Part shown: positions 1 to 7,497 of the stretch, piece after piece
Numbering within the stretch: the stretch's first letter is position 1
Layout: each line of letters opens with the position of its first letter
The notes under the pieces: model-generated
Database searches by the model: none
The model's input: the letters and a program-made list of their open reading frames with translations, nothing else
Told to the model about the DNA's origin: nothing
Made by a program: the position numbers and the translations under genes
Origin: an uncultured Peptococcaceae bacterium
Lineage (GTDB): Bacteria; Bacillota; Peptococcia; Peptococcales; Peptococcaceae
Reading direction: 5' to 3'
Assembly (NCBI GenBank): GCA_934229395.1
Contig: CAKQDL010000044.1
Location: 1-16,463 of the forward strand
Length of the DNA: 16,463 bases

Positions 1-2
1 CA

Positions 3-24
3 CCTTCCCCCTCAAGGGGGAAGG
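3..24. repeat. Perfect GC-rich palindrome at the window edge
   Basis: Two 9-base arms, CCTTCCCCC at 3-11 and GGGGGAAGG at 16-24, are perfectly complementary around a 4-base loop (TCAA). No T-run follows on either strand, so it is not a standard intrinsic terminator. From general knowledge, CCTTCCCCC/GGGGGAAGG palindromes are common as dispersed intergenic repeats in gut Clostridia, so this may be one end of such an element cut by the window edge. That identification is inference. Confidence 0.6.
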
Positions 25-59
25 CTTCACGAATGCATACACGCCTATGCTGAAAATAT

Positions 60-77
60 ACCTTTTTCGACAAGCTG
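60..77 (-). repeat. 18-base repeat, copy downstream of recN
   Basis: Read on the minus strand, these 18 bases are CAGCTTGTCGAAAAAGGT. The identical 18 bases occur on the plus strand at 16328-16345, downstream of pckA. In both places the sequence begins at or one base after the 3' foot of a hairpin that follows a stop codon, in the same orientation relative to the gene. This suggests a dispersed gene-end element rather than chance. Confidence 0.7.
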
Positions 78-99
78 AGGCGACCATAAAGGTCGCCTC
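77..99 (-). terminator. Hairpin downstream of recN, possible terminator
   Basis: GAGGCGACC at 77-85 and GGTCGCCTC at 91-99 form a perfect 9-bp stem with a 5-base loop. It starts 17 bases after the recN stop codon. On the minus strand the stem is followed by AGCTTGTCGAAAAAGG, without a T-run, so it is not a textbook intrinsic terminator. It could instead stabilise the 3' end or halt RNA polymerase with help from a factor. It is the natural end of the long nusB-recN transcription unit. Confidence 0.5.
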
Positions 100-116
100 T
101 ACTAATATTTGTCTAT

Positions 117-1787
117 TTACTTATTGCGTTTCATGTCGCGTTGACGCTTGGCGTGTTCTAGCTGCCAGTCGTCTTGGCTGCCGCTCATGCGGGCTATTTC
201 TTGCACGATATCGGCTTCTGTTTCTAGTGGTGTTACGTGGGTTTCGGTCATGCCGTTTTCCACGTATTTTTTTATATAGAAGTTTCTGTCGCCACGGGCT
301 GCAATGCTTGGGGCGTGGGTAACGCAGATGACCTGCTCGCGTTGGCCGAGCTCTTCTAGCTTATCGGCCACGGTGTTTAATACCATACCGCCAATACCGG
401 TGTCGATTTCGTCAAAAATCAGGGTTTCTATGCCACCACTACCACCGAGGATGCTTTTAATGGCCAGCATAATGCGGCTCATTTCACCACCCGAGGCAAT
501 GTCATACAGTGGGCGCATTGGCATGCCTTTGTTTGGCGCGATCATAAAGGTGGCTTCGTCGGTACCTGTGGCATCGCCAGAAAACCGCTCAAGTTCTACA
601 GCAAACTGCACGTCCTTCATTTCCATATCGCAAAGCTCATGAATAAGGCGCGCGCTAAAGGTTTGGCCCAGCGCCTCGCGGCTTTCGTGGAGCTTCTCTG
701 CCAGGGCAACATAATGCTTGCGGTCGTCCTTGTAGGCTTTTTGTAAATGCTCTAGCTCTTCGTCAATATTGGCATAGCTGTCCACTTCCTCTTGCCAATG
801 CTTCATGGTATCTACCAAGGTGTCGATGTCCATTTGGTATTTTTTGGTGAGCTTGGCAAAGAGGGCCAAGCGCTTGTCCCACACTTCTATTTGATGGGGG
901 TCAAAATCCACGCTTGAGCGATAGCTTTCCAAATCTCTCGCCGTGTCATCCACCACAATAAGGGCCTCAGTTAGGGCTTCTATTGGTGCTTTGAGAGCCT
1001 CATCGTACTTGAGGGCTCCTTTGAGCCTTTGCAGGATGTCGGTAAGCTGCTCGTGAACGCTCCCCTGCTCCTCATAGAGAATGGCTGTGGCAGCATAGGT
1101 GGCATCGTAAATATCTTGGGCGTGGGCGGCTTGAGAAAAGCGCGCTGCGATTTCCTCTTCTTCACCTTTTTTGAGTTGGAGCTCTTCAAGCTCGGCAAGG
1201 TTTTCTTTGTAGCCTTCAATGACCACGGCCTTTTGCTTGGAGGCCTTGAGGGTCTTTTTGTAACGTCGACCACTGGCTTGAGCTGCTTGGTAAGCTGCGT
1301 GGACCTCTTCTAAGAGGGCTTGGTGGGCGGCATCGCCCAGTTCATCCAAAAGGGCCAATCTTGTGGCGCCATCGCCCAATTCATCGTAGTCATGCTGACC
1401 ATAAATGCTGATGAGCTTGGCACAAATGTCTTTGAATTGGCCCAAGGTCACCACCTGACGATTGATGCGACAGGTATTTTTGCCACTGGATTTGATTTGG
1501 CGGGTGAGCACAATGGTGTTGTCCTCCCACTCTAGCCCCAGCTCATCCATGAGCTTAAAGGCTATATGCCCCTCCTTAAGCTCAAAGAGGGCCTCGACCA
1601 CGGCTTGCTCCTCGCCGTAGCGAATGTCCTGCACATTGGCGCGCTCGCCTAGTATGAGCTTCACAGCATCAATAATGATGGATTTCCCTGCGCCTGTTTC
1701 ACCTGTAAGCACATTGAAGCGCTTATCAAAGGACAAATCGACATGCTTAAGAAGCGCAAAGTTTTTTACCGTTAAACGCAAGAGCAT
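117..1787 (-). CDS. recN: DNA repair ATPase RecN
   Basis: RecN is a cytoplasmic SMC-like ATPase recruited to double-strand breaks, where it promotes end tethering and RecA-dependent recombination. The 556-residue product is of normal family length. The Walker A motif GETGAGKS is at residues 29-36, a long charged coiled-coil middle spans about 150-390, the ABC signature SGGEMS is at 432-437, and Walker B (LIFDEID) ends near residue 461. The ATG at 1785-1787 is preceded by a strong AAGGAGGG ribosome site that overlaps the argR stop codon; the gap to argR is 12 bases. RecN is the last gene of the cluster and often follows argR in Bacillota. No LexA box of its own was seen, so it is probably expressed with the operon. 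Nothing is truncated. Confidence 0.97.
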   Translation of the reverse strand: MLLRLTVKNFALLKHVDLSFDKRFNVLTGETGAGKSIIIDAVKLILGERANVQDIRYGEEQAVVEALFELKEGHIAFKLMDELGLEWEDNTIVLTRQIKSSGKNTCRINRQVVTLGQFKDICAKLISIYGQHDYDELGDGATRLALLDELGDAAHQALLEEVHAAYQAAQASGRRYKKTLKASKQKAVVIEGYKENLAELEELQLKKGEEEEIAARFSQAAHAQDIYDATYAATAILYEEQGSVHEQLTDILQRLKGALKYDEALKAPIEALTEALIVVDDTARDLESYRSSVDFDPHQIEVWDKRLALFAKLTKKYQMDIDTLVDTMKHWQEEVDSYANIDEELEHLQKAYKDDRKHYVALAEKLHESREALGQTFSARLIHELCDMEMKDVQFAVELERFSGDATGTDEATFMIAPNKGMPMRPLYDIASGGEMSRIMLAIKSILGGSGGIETLIFDEIDTGIGGMVLNTVADKLEELGQREQVICVTHAPSIAARGDRNFYIKKYVENGMTETHVTPLETEADIVQEIARMSGSQDDWQLEHAKRQRDMKRNK

Positions 1788-1799
1788 GCCTATCCCTCC

Positions 1800-2249
1800 T
1801 TATCTTGATGTATAATCTTCAATCATATCGAGCACGTCTGGCACGGCTTCCTTTGGCTTAATGATGAGCATAACGGTGTCATCGCCTGCGAGGGTGCCAA
1901 TCACTTGTGGCCAGCTTGCGCGGTCAATGGCAGAGGCCACGGTGTTGGCATTGCCTGGCGCTGTGTTTAGAATGAGCAGGTTTTCGCTGTAGTCGTAGCT
2001 GATGATAAATTCGCGCATAACCATGCGAAGCTTGGCATCGGTCACTGGGGTATCTTGGGCCAAAACATACTTGTAGCGGTCGCCGCCGATGTTGACCTTG
2101 GCCAAGAGGAGCTCCTTAATATCGCGAGAAATGGTGGCTTGGGTGGTTTCAAAGCCTTCCTGCTGCAAACGTTCGGCCAATTCCTTTTGGGTACCGATGG
2201 TTTCGTTGGAAATGATTTCTAAAATGCGTCTTTGTCTTTTATTCTTCAT
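1800..2249 (-). CDS. argR: Arginine repressor ArgR/AhrC
   Basis: ArgR is a hexameric transcription factor that senses arginine, represses arginine biosynthesis and, in some species, activates its breakdown. The 149 residues match the family. The N-terminal winged helix-turn-helix spans about 1-65, with the recognition-helix segment TQATISRDIKEL near 36-47. The C-terminal oligomerisation and arginine-binding domain carries GTLAGDDT at 118-125, the family's ligand-pocket motif. The ATG at 2247-2249 lies inside the end of nadK (11-base overlap) and has a GGAGG site 6 bases upstream, within the nadK codons. No arginine genes are nearby, so its targets are elsewhere; the nadK-argR-recN order is a conserved neighbourhood rather than a functional pathway. 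Confidence 0.96.
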   Translation of the reverse strand: MKNKRQRRILEIISNETIGTQKELAERLQQEGFETTQATISRDIKELLLAKVNIGGDRYKYVLAQDTPVTDAKLRMVMREFIISYDYSENLLILNTAPGNANTVASAIDRASWPQVIGTLAGDDTVMLIIKPKEAVPDVLDMIEDYTSR

Positions 2250-3132
2250 CCGCTGCCTCCCTATGATGCATACGACGATAATTTCTGTTTAAAAGCTTGT
2301 GACGTACTGTTTCGAAGAACTGATGCTCTTCTAGCTGAATGATGCCGATGGTTTCATCGCCCTTATACACACGCACGGTATCACCTTGGCGCACATTGCT
2401 CACGAGGTTGCCGTCGGTCATAAGATAGCCGTCATGGTTGGAGTGGGTGAGAACAACATCAATGCAGCCATCTGCTGGCACAATGCATGAGTTTGTCCCT
2501 AAAATGTGCGGACAAATTGGGTTTACAATGAGGCAATCTGTCCCTGGATACACAAGTGGACCACCTGCCGACATAGAGTAGCCTGTAGAGCCTGTCGGCG
2601 TCGCAATCACAACACCATCGGCTTGATAGGAGTCGATGAGCTGATTGAAGAGATAAACATCCATCTCGAGGGTGTTTTCCACAGGGTCACGGTTGATGGC
2701 CACATCATTGAGGCCAATGGAGCGTGTGAGAAAACGGCCTTCGCGGTAGAGATCCACGCAAATGGTCATGCGCTCTTCGATGGAGTAGTCTTCATTGACC
2801 AGACGCTTCACATTTTGTGCCAACTCGTCCACTTCAATTTCTGCCAAAAAGCCCAAGGTGCCGCGGTTGATACCCACCATTGGAATACCTGCATCGCGCA
2901 CAATATTGGCTGCGCGCAAGAAGGTGCCATCGCCGCCAATAACGACCATCATCGAAATGGTATCGAGAAAGTCACGATTTGGCAAATAGCGCACGCCAGC
3001 GCAGGCTGCCAAAAGCTTGTCGTTGACATAGCATTCTACGTGCTCGCTGGCAAAAATTTCTGCTACCTCTTGGGCAATTTCTACAATATCGCCTCGGTTG
3101 ACATTATAATACATTCCCACTGCTTTATGCAT
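2239..3132 (-). CDS. nadK: NAD kinase
   Basis: NadK phosphorylates NAD at the 2'-hydroxyl of the adenosine ribose to make NADP and is the only source of NADP in most bacteria. The 297-residue product has the catalytic GGDGT motif at 66-70, the LNDV segment at 141-144 (the family's NE/ND site), and the glycine-rich stretch TPTGSTGYS through AGGP at about 179-192, which shapes the nucleotide pocket. The ATG at 3130-3132 has an AGGAG site 9 bases upstream. A second Met at residue 7 is possible but has no better ribosome site. It follows the putative membrane nuclease gene after 20 bases and overlaps argR by 11 bases, which suggests coupled translation. Its level could be set by the hairpin at 3168-3237 just upstream. 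Confidence 0.97.
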   Translation of the reverse strand: MHKAVGMYYNVNRGDIVEIAQEVAEIFASEHVECYVNDKLLAACAGVRYLPNRDFLDTISMMVVIGGDGTFLRAANIVRDAGIPMVGINRGTLGFLAEIEVDELAQNVKRLVNEDYSIEERMTICVDLYREGRFLTRSIGLNDVAINRDPVENTLEMDVYLFNQLIDSYQADGVVIATPTGSTGYSMSAGGPLVYPGTDCLIVNPICPHILGTNSCIVPADGCIDVVLTHSNHDGYLMTDGNLVSNVRQGDTVRVYKGDETIGIIQLEEHQFFETVRHKLLNRNYRRMHHREAADEE

Positions 3133-3152
3133 AAACTAAAACTCCTGGTTCT

Positions 3153-3662
3153 TTAGAATGATAAAATAAAAGCCATCAAGCAAACGCCCGTAAATACGCC
3201 TGCTAGGAAGTATTTGCCGTTTGCATTGATGGCTTTTGAACGATTAAACGACACCTCTATAATAGCATAATTATTCATGTCTATAAATAGAATTCCATCG
3301 GTATCGAAAATATTTTGATACTCAAAGAGCTGACGACGCACATTTGGTAGGTGCACATTGGCCTGCTTGCCAGTTTTGACCTCTGCCAAGTAGGTTTTGC
3401 CGCCTTTTTTTACGATATAGTCTGCACGCACAAAGCTCTCACAAGGCTCTCCGTCCAAATACATCACAACGCTCCGCCGCTCTTGGCTGCTCAAAATGGT
3501 GTAGCCCTTGCTTTGGAGAAGCTTCTCCGCTTCCTTCTCGCCAAGCTTGGCGCGCTTGCTCACTTGGGCAAGCTTGCGCTGCTTGGTACGTTTCGCGGCA
3601 AAGCGGTACAGCACGATACCTGCCACCAGGCCAAGCGCCAAGAGCCAAAGTTCTGTATTCAT
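3153..3662 (-). CDS. Putative membrane-anchored PD-(D/E)XK nuclease-like protein
   Basis: I do not recognise a named family. The 169-residue product starts with a hydrophobic segment (about 5-21) followed by a strongly basic stretch (24-39), and ends with another hydrophobic segment (about 151-169). The middle fits a PD-(D/E)XK nuclease core: Glu46 in a first helix (EKEAEKLLQSKGYTIL, as in YraN and RecB-type folds), Asp81 on a strand, Glu94-Val-Lys96, then Gln111-x3-Tyr115. By the positive-inside rule the core would be cytoplasmic, held at both ends by the membrane. The ATG at 3660-3662 overlaps the tlyA stop as TGATG, which fixes the start. The last 23 codons lie inside a long inverted repeat. 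Sharing an operon with xseAB and recN hints at DNA repair, but function is inference. Confidence 0.8.
   Translation of the reverse strand: MNTELWLLALGLVAGIVLYRFAAKRTKQRKLAQVSKRAKLGEKEAEKLLQSKGYTILSSQERRSVVMYLDGEPCESFVRADYIVKKGGKTYLAEVKTGKQANVHLPNVRRQLFEYQNIFDTDGILFIDMNNYAIIEVSFNRSKAINANGKYFLAGVFTGVCLMAFILSF
3168..3237 (-). terminator. Long hairpin with terminator form inside the 3' end of a gene
   Basis: The arms AAAAGCCATCAAGCAAACG (3168-3186) and the stretch at 3218-3237 pair over 19 base pairs with a single bulged A at 3225. After a 3-base bulge at 3187-3189, 3190-3197 pairs with 3210-3217, adding 8 more pairs with one G-T wobble. On the minus strand the stem ends in GGCTTTT followed by ATTTTATC, the shape of an intrinsic terminator. 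It covers codons 143-165 of the predicted membrane nuclease and ends 15 bases before its stop. It may reduce read-through into nadK-argR-recN, or stabilise the upstream RNA. Confidence 0.65.
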
Positions 3663-4480
3663 CACTCGCCGGCCTTTTTGCCAAAGTCTTGGAAGGTGCG
3701 CTCTACAAGTTCGTGCACGTCCACAGTGATGCCTTCCGCATTTTGGTCCTTGGTGAACCAATAGAGGTATTCAATGTTGCCCTGTGGCCCTTGGATGGGC
3801 GAATGGACAATGCCCAAGGTTTTAAACCCGAGCTCCTCGTTAAAGCTTAAAATGCGTTCAATGACCTCTTCGTGTACCAAGGGATCGCGCACAACGCCAT
3901 TTTTGCCAACCTTTTCCTTGCCGGCTTCAAACTGTGGCTTAATCAGTGCCACACCACTGCCGTTTTCTTTCAAGATGCCATAGGCAGCTGGCAAAATTTT
4001 GGTTAGAGAAATAAAGGCCACGTCTGTGGTCATCCAGTCCATAAGCTCCGGAAAATCCTCTGGCGTGAGAAAACGCGCGTTGGTTTTTTCCATGTTGATG
4101 ACGCGCTCGTCGGTGCGCAGCTTCCATGCCAATTGGCCATAGCCAACGTCTACCGCGTACACACGCTTGGCGCCGTTTTGAAGGGCGCAATCTACAAAGC
4201 CACCAGTGGATGCACCGAGATCGACCACCACAGCATCCTGCATGGAAATTTGGAAACGTTTAAAGGCCTCCTCTAGCTTAAAGCCACCGCGGCTTGCATA
4301 AGGAAGGGGCTCGCCCACAAGGCGCAGTGCGCTTTCCACACTCACCTTGGTGCCGCTTTTGTCAACCTTTTGGTCGTCTACAAGCACCATACCGGCCATG
4401 ATATATTTTTGCGCCTTTTCTCTTGTTTCGCAAAGCCCGCGTTCAACAACGAGCACATCAAGGCGTTCTTTTTTTGCCAT
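3662..4480 (-). CDS. tlyA: TlyA family rRNA 2'-O-methyltransferase
   Basis: TlyA-type enzymes methylate the 2'-hydroxyl of cytidines in 16S and/or 23S rRNA using S-adenosylmethionine; in mycobacteria this sets sensitivity to capreomycin. The family was once called a haemolysin, which is misleading. The 272 residues hold an N-terminal S4 RNA-binding domain (about 5-65) and an FtsJ/RrmJ-like methyltransferase fold. Visible motifs are SRGGFKL with Lys68, the SAM-binding VVDLGASTGGF at 85-95, Asp153 and KPQFE at 181-185, consistent with the K-D-K-E catalytic set. The ATG at 4478-4480 sits 2 bases after the dxs stop, with an AGAGGG site inside dxs. Its stop overlaps the next gene's start by one base. 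Position between dxs and nadK is typical of Bacillota. Confidence 0.95.
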   Translation of the reverse strand: MAKKERLDVLVVERGLCETREKAQKYIMAGMVLVDDQKVDKSGTKVSVESALRLVGEPLPYASRGGFKLEEAFKRFQISMQDAVVVDLGASTGGFVDCALQNGAKRVYAVDVGYGQLAWKLRTDERVINMEKTNARFLTPEDFPELMDWMTTDVAFISLTKILPAAYGILKENGSGVALIKPQFEAGKEKVGKNGVVRDPLVHEEVIERILSFNEELGFKTLGIVHSPIQGPQGNIEYLYWFTKDQNAEGITVDVHELVERTFQDFGKKAGE

Positions 4481-4482
4481 AA

Positions 4483-6345
4483 TTAAACCCTCTTTAAAAT
4501 TTGTGCAATTTTGTCGCTCATTTTTTCTGGTGTTAGGCCCAGCTCATCCTTCAAAATAGCTACGTCACCATGTGGCACAAAGGCATCTGGAATGCCAAAG
4601 CGCAAAACGCGGTTGGTATGGCCTTCATCCATCAGGGCTTCCATCACCCCACTGCCAAAGCCGCCGGCAAGAATATTTTCTTCCATGGTTACAATGAGCT
4701 TGCCGCCCTCTGCTTGTGCAAATAGGCAGTCCCTGTCCAAAGGCTTGGCAAAACGCGCATTCACTACGCCAACCTCAAGGCCCTGTGCCTGCAAGCGCTC
4801 CGCCGTTTCAATAGCCGGCATGACCATAGAACCAATGGCAAAAATAGTGGCGTCTTGGCCATCTCTGAGCACCTCTGCCTTACCGTACTCAATCATGGTG
4901 TACTCTTCTACCAAGGCATGGCCAGCACCGCTACCACGAGGGTAGCGCAAGGCCACCAAGCGGTCGTAGTTCAGAGCGCTATAAAGCATATTTTGCAGCT
5001 CCGGTTCATCCTTTGGCGCCATAATGGTCATATCTGGCACTGTGCGCAAATAACTAAGGTCAAACACACCATGGTGGGTTGGCCCGTCAGCGCCAACAAG
5101 GCCTGCACGGTCAAGAGCGAACACCACTGGCGCATTTTGCAAGGCACAGTCGTGAATCATCTGGTCATAGCCACGCTGCAAAAAGGTGGAATAAATGGCC
5201 ACCACTGGCTTGAGGCCGTCGAGTGCCATGGCGCTCGCCATGGTTGTAGCGTGTTCCTCGGCAATGCCCACATCTATCATGCGCTTAGGACAGACTTGCG
5301 CCATTTGGTTCATCCCAGTCCCTGAGGCCATCGCTGCGGTAACGCCCACAATACGGCTGTCTTTTTTTGCCAAATCGACCAAGGTTTTGGCAAATACATC
5401 GGTGTAGCTTGGGTTGGAGGATTTTTTCTTAGAGGCGCCTGTGGCAATCTCAAAAGGACCAACGCCATGGAATTTTTCTGGATGCGCTTCTGCCGGCCTG
5501 TAGCCCTTGCCCTTTTCGGTGATGCAGTGAATGAGCACCGGACGATCGAATTGCTTGCTGTTTTCAAGCACACGAATGAGCTCGTCTACATCATGACCAT
5601 TGACCGGCCCCAAATACTTGATGCCCAATTCTTCAAAGAAATTACCCAAAACAAGCATATGCTTCACGCTGTCTTTAAGGCGATCGGCAATATCCGCCAT
5701 CTTAGGGCCAATGTTTGGAATGCGCTTGAGCATATATTCCACATCTTCCTTCATGCGGTTGTAGCCTGGGTCCGAACGCATACGGGTGAGGTATTGGCTC
5801 ATCCCACCAACATTTGGATCGATGCTCATTTCGTTGTCGTTTAAGATGATGGTCATCTTTGTGCCGAGATGGCTGGCGTGGTTCATCGCTTCAAAGGCCA
5901 TGCCACCTGTCATAGCACCATCGCCAATCACGGCAATCACATTGTTGTACTTATGCTTGAGGTCGCGCGCCACTGCAAAGCCAACACCTGCAGAAATGGA
6001 GGTGCTGGCATGGCCCACGCCAAAATCGTCATACACACTTTCGCTGCGCTTCGGAAAGCCCGATACACCCATCCATTGACGCAAGGTTTCAAAATTCTCA
6101 TTGCGCCCCGTCAAAAGCTTATGTACATAGGCCTGGTGGCCTACATCCCAAACAAGCTTGTCCTCTGGGAAATTGTACACATAGTGAAGGGCCAATGTGA
6201 TTTCCACAATCCCTAAGTTTGGCGCAAGATGACCGCCAGTATTTGATGTAACCTCAATCAGTCTTGCACGAATTTCTTTGGCAAGCTGCTTGAGCTCCTG
6301 AGAAGATAAATTTTTAATATCCTTAGATTGGACGCGTTCTAACAC
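4483..6345 (-). CDS. dxs: 1-deoxy-D-xylulose-5-phosphate synthase
   Basis: Dxs condenses pyruvate and glyceraldehyde 3-phosphate with thiamine diphosphate. It is the first and usually rate-setting step of the methylerythritol phosphate isoprenoid pathway and also feeds thiamine and pyridoxal synthesis. The 620-residue product has the TPP-binding GDGAMTGG at 141-148 with NDNEMS following at 169-174, the transketolase-like IAEEHA at 361-366 with the catalytic glutamate, and DRAGLVGADGPTHHG at about 412-426. The start is a GTG at 6343-6345; an ATG two bases upstream is out of frame and meets a stop at once. An AGAGGGG ribosome site lies about 8 bases before the GTG. It follows ispA after 30 bases and precedes tlyA by 2. 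No truncation. Confidence 0.97.
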   Translation of the reverse strand: MLERVQSKDIKNLSSQELKQLAKEIRARLIEVTSNTGGHLAPNLGIVEITLALHYVYNFPEDKLVWDVGHQAYVHKLLTGRNENFETLRQWMGVSGFPKRSESVYDDFGVGHASTSISAGVGFAVARDLKHKYNNVIAVIGDGAMTGGMAFEAMNHASHLGTKMTIILNDNEMSIDPNVGGMSQYLTRMRSDPGYNRMKEDVEYMLKRIPNIGPKMADIADRLKDSVKHMLVLGNFFEELGIKYLGPVNGHDVDELIRVLENSKQFDRPVLIHCITEKGKGYRPAEAHPEKFHGVGPFEIATGASKKKSSNPSYTDVFAKTLVDLAKKDSRIVGVTAAMASGTGMNQMAQVCPKRMIDVGIAEEHATTMASAMALDGLKPVVAIYSTFLQRGYDQMIHDCALQNAPVVFALDRAGLVGADGPTHHGVFDLSYLRTVPDMTIMAPKDEPELQNMLYSALNYDRLVALRYPRGSGAGHALVEEYTMIEYGKAEVLRDGQDATIFAIGSMVMPAIETAERLQAQGLEVGVVNARFAKPLDRDCLFAQAEGGKLIVTMEENILAGGFGSGVMEALMDEGHTNRVLRFGIPDAFVPHGDVAILKDELGLTPEKMSDKIAQILKRV

Positions 6346-6375
6346 ATTCTCAACCCCTCTCCATTGATGCTGCTC

Positions 6376-7260
6376 TTATTTTTGGCGATTCAGCACATAA
6401 TCTGCAATATAAGCAAGGACATCCGTATCCCCAGGGAGATCCTTAATGGCAAGCTTGGCAGCATCGCATTGTTCCTTTGCCATTTGTCTTGATGCCTCTA
6501 AGCCATACATGGCTGGATAGGTGGCTTTGTCGTTCTTTTCGTCGCTGTGGGCTGGCTTGCCAATAACGGCCGTATCGCCAACAACGTCCAAAATATCGTC
6601 GGTGATTTGGAAGGCAAGGCCAATATGGGTGCCGTATTGGCTCAAGGCTTCAAGCTGTGCTTCATCGGCACCGCCAATAATAGCACCAATGCGCACAGAG
6701 GCCTTAATAAGGGCGCCTGTCTTGTGCGCATGAATGTATTTCATGTTGGCTTCGTCGATTTTTTTGCCCTCAGCCAATAAATCCTGAGCCTGGCCCACAA
6801 CCATCCCTTGGTTGCCAGCGCCAATGGCAAGCTCGCTGACCACGCGAAGGCCAATTTCCGGCTTGTTTTTTTCTAGCCAATAACCGCTGATGTTTTCAAA
6901 GGCCTGGGTTTGCAAGCCATCACCCGCCAAGGTGGCCATACCTACGCCGTAAACAATATGGTTGGTTGGCTTCCCACGACGCAATTCATCATCATCCATT
7001 CCTGGCAAATCATCGTGAATCAGGGAATAGGCATGGATGCACTCAATGCTTGTGGCACTCAAAAGCGCCTCATTGACATCGCCGCCAACAGCAGCGCAAG
7101 CTGCCAACGCCAACACTGGGCGCAAACGCTTGCCGCCAGAAAGAAGGCTGTAGTTCATAGCGTCAATAAGCACATCGTTGTAGCCATCCTTTTGTGGCAC
7201 CATGTTGACCATGTAAGCGTTGGCCATCTCCACTAGGACGTTCATTTTTTCTTTGCTCAT
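6376..7260 (-). CDS. ispA: Farnesyl diphosphate synthase
   Basis: This short-chain trans-prenyltransferase joins DMAPP and two IPP units to make farnesyl diphosphate, the precursor of undecaprenyl lipid carrier and quinone tails. The 294 residues carry SGGKRLRP at 41-48, the first aspartate-rich motif DDLPGMD at 83-89, and the second, DDILD, at 221-225. The residues just before the first motif (CIHAYSLIH) match the E. coli IspA pattern, supporting a C15 product, though geranylgeranyl activity cannot be excluded from sequence. The ATG at 7258-7260 overlaps the xseB stop by one base (TAATG), so translation is probably coupled. It is followed 30 bases later by dxs, placing the first and a late step of isoprenoid synthesis together. 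Confidence 0.96.
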   Translation of the reverse strand: MSKEKMNVLVEMANAYMVNMVPQKDGYNDVLIDAMNYSLLSGGKRLRPVLALAACAAVGGDVNEALLSATSIECIHAYSLIHDDLPGMDDDELRRGKPTNHIVYGVGMATLAGDGLQTQAFENISGYWLEKNKPEIGLRVVSELAIGAGNQGMVVGQAQDLLAEGKKIDEANMKYIHAHKTGALIKASVRIGAIIGGADEAQLEALSQYGTHIGLAFQITDDILDVVGDTAVIGKPAHSDEKNDKATYPAMYGLEASRQMAKEQCDAAKLAIKDLPGDTDVLAYIADYVLNRQK

Positions 7261-7493
7261 TATTCCAACCCCTCGATTTCAAAAGCTTTTTCCAAGCCCT
7301 GTTGCAACACCTTGATGTCGCTTTCGGCAGTTTGTAATTTATTTTGACACAGAGCCACCATATCAAGACCCTGCTTGTATGCTTCAATGGCTTTTTCTAG
7401 AGGAAGATCCCCCTGAGAAAGCGCCGCAAGCGATGCATCGAGCACCTGCATGGCTTCCTCAAAGCTGTAATTTTGTGTTTTACTTGTACTCAT
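7260..7493 (-). CDS. xseB: Exodeoxyribonuclease VII small subunit
   Basis: XseB is the small subunit of exonuclease VII, which degrades single-stranded DNA to oligonucleotides from both ends in repair. The 77-residue product is the usual size and shows the family pattern: SFEEAMQVLDASLAALSQGD, then LPLEKAIEAYKQG, then C-x3-L-x2-AE in a two-helix coiled coil through which several copies bind one XseA. A longer reading frame extends upstream to 7544, but the ATG at 7491-7493 is chosen because homology begins there and an AAAAGGA site precedes it. The gap after xseA is 4 bases, and its stop overlaps ispA. Confidence 0.94.
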   Translation of the reverse strand: MSTSKTQNYSFEEAMQVLDASLAALSQGDLPLEKAIEAYKQGLDMVALCQNKLQTAESDIKVLQQGLEKAFEIEGLE

Positions 7494-7497
7494 TGTT

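Noticed and set aside
35..50. Short inverted repeat GCATA/TATGC between the edge palindrome and the repeat after recN
   Set aside because: Only a 5-bp stem with a 6-base loop; too weak to call a feature on its own.
2506..3156. 216-codon open frame on the plus strand opposite nadK
   Set aside because: Antisense to a gene with clear NadK motifs; no recognisable domain, promoter or ribosome site.
3662..4480. Reading tlyA as a haemolysin
   Set aside because: The S4 plus FtsJ-like methyltransferase architecture and catalytic residues indicate an rRNA methyltransferase; the haemolysin name is historical.
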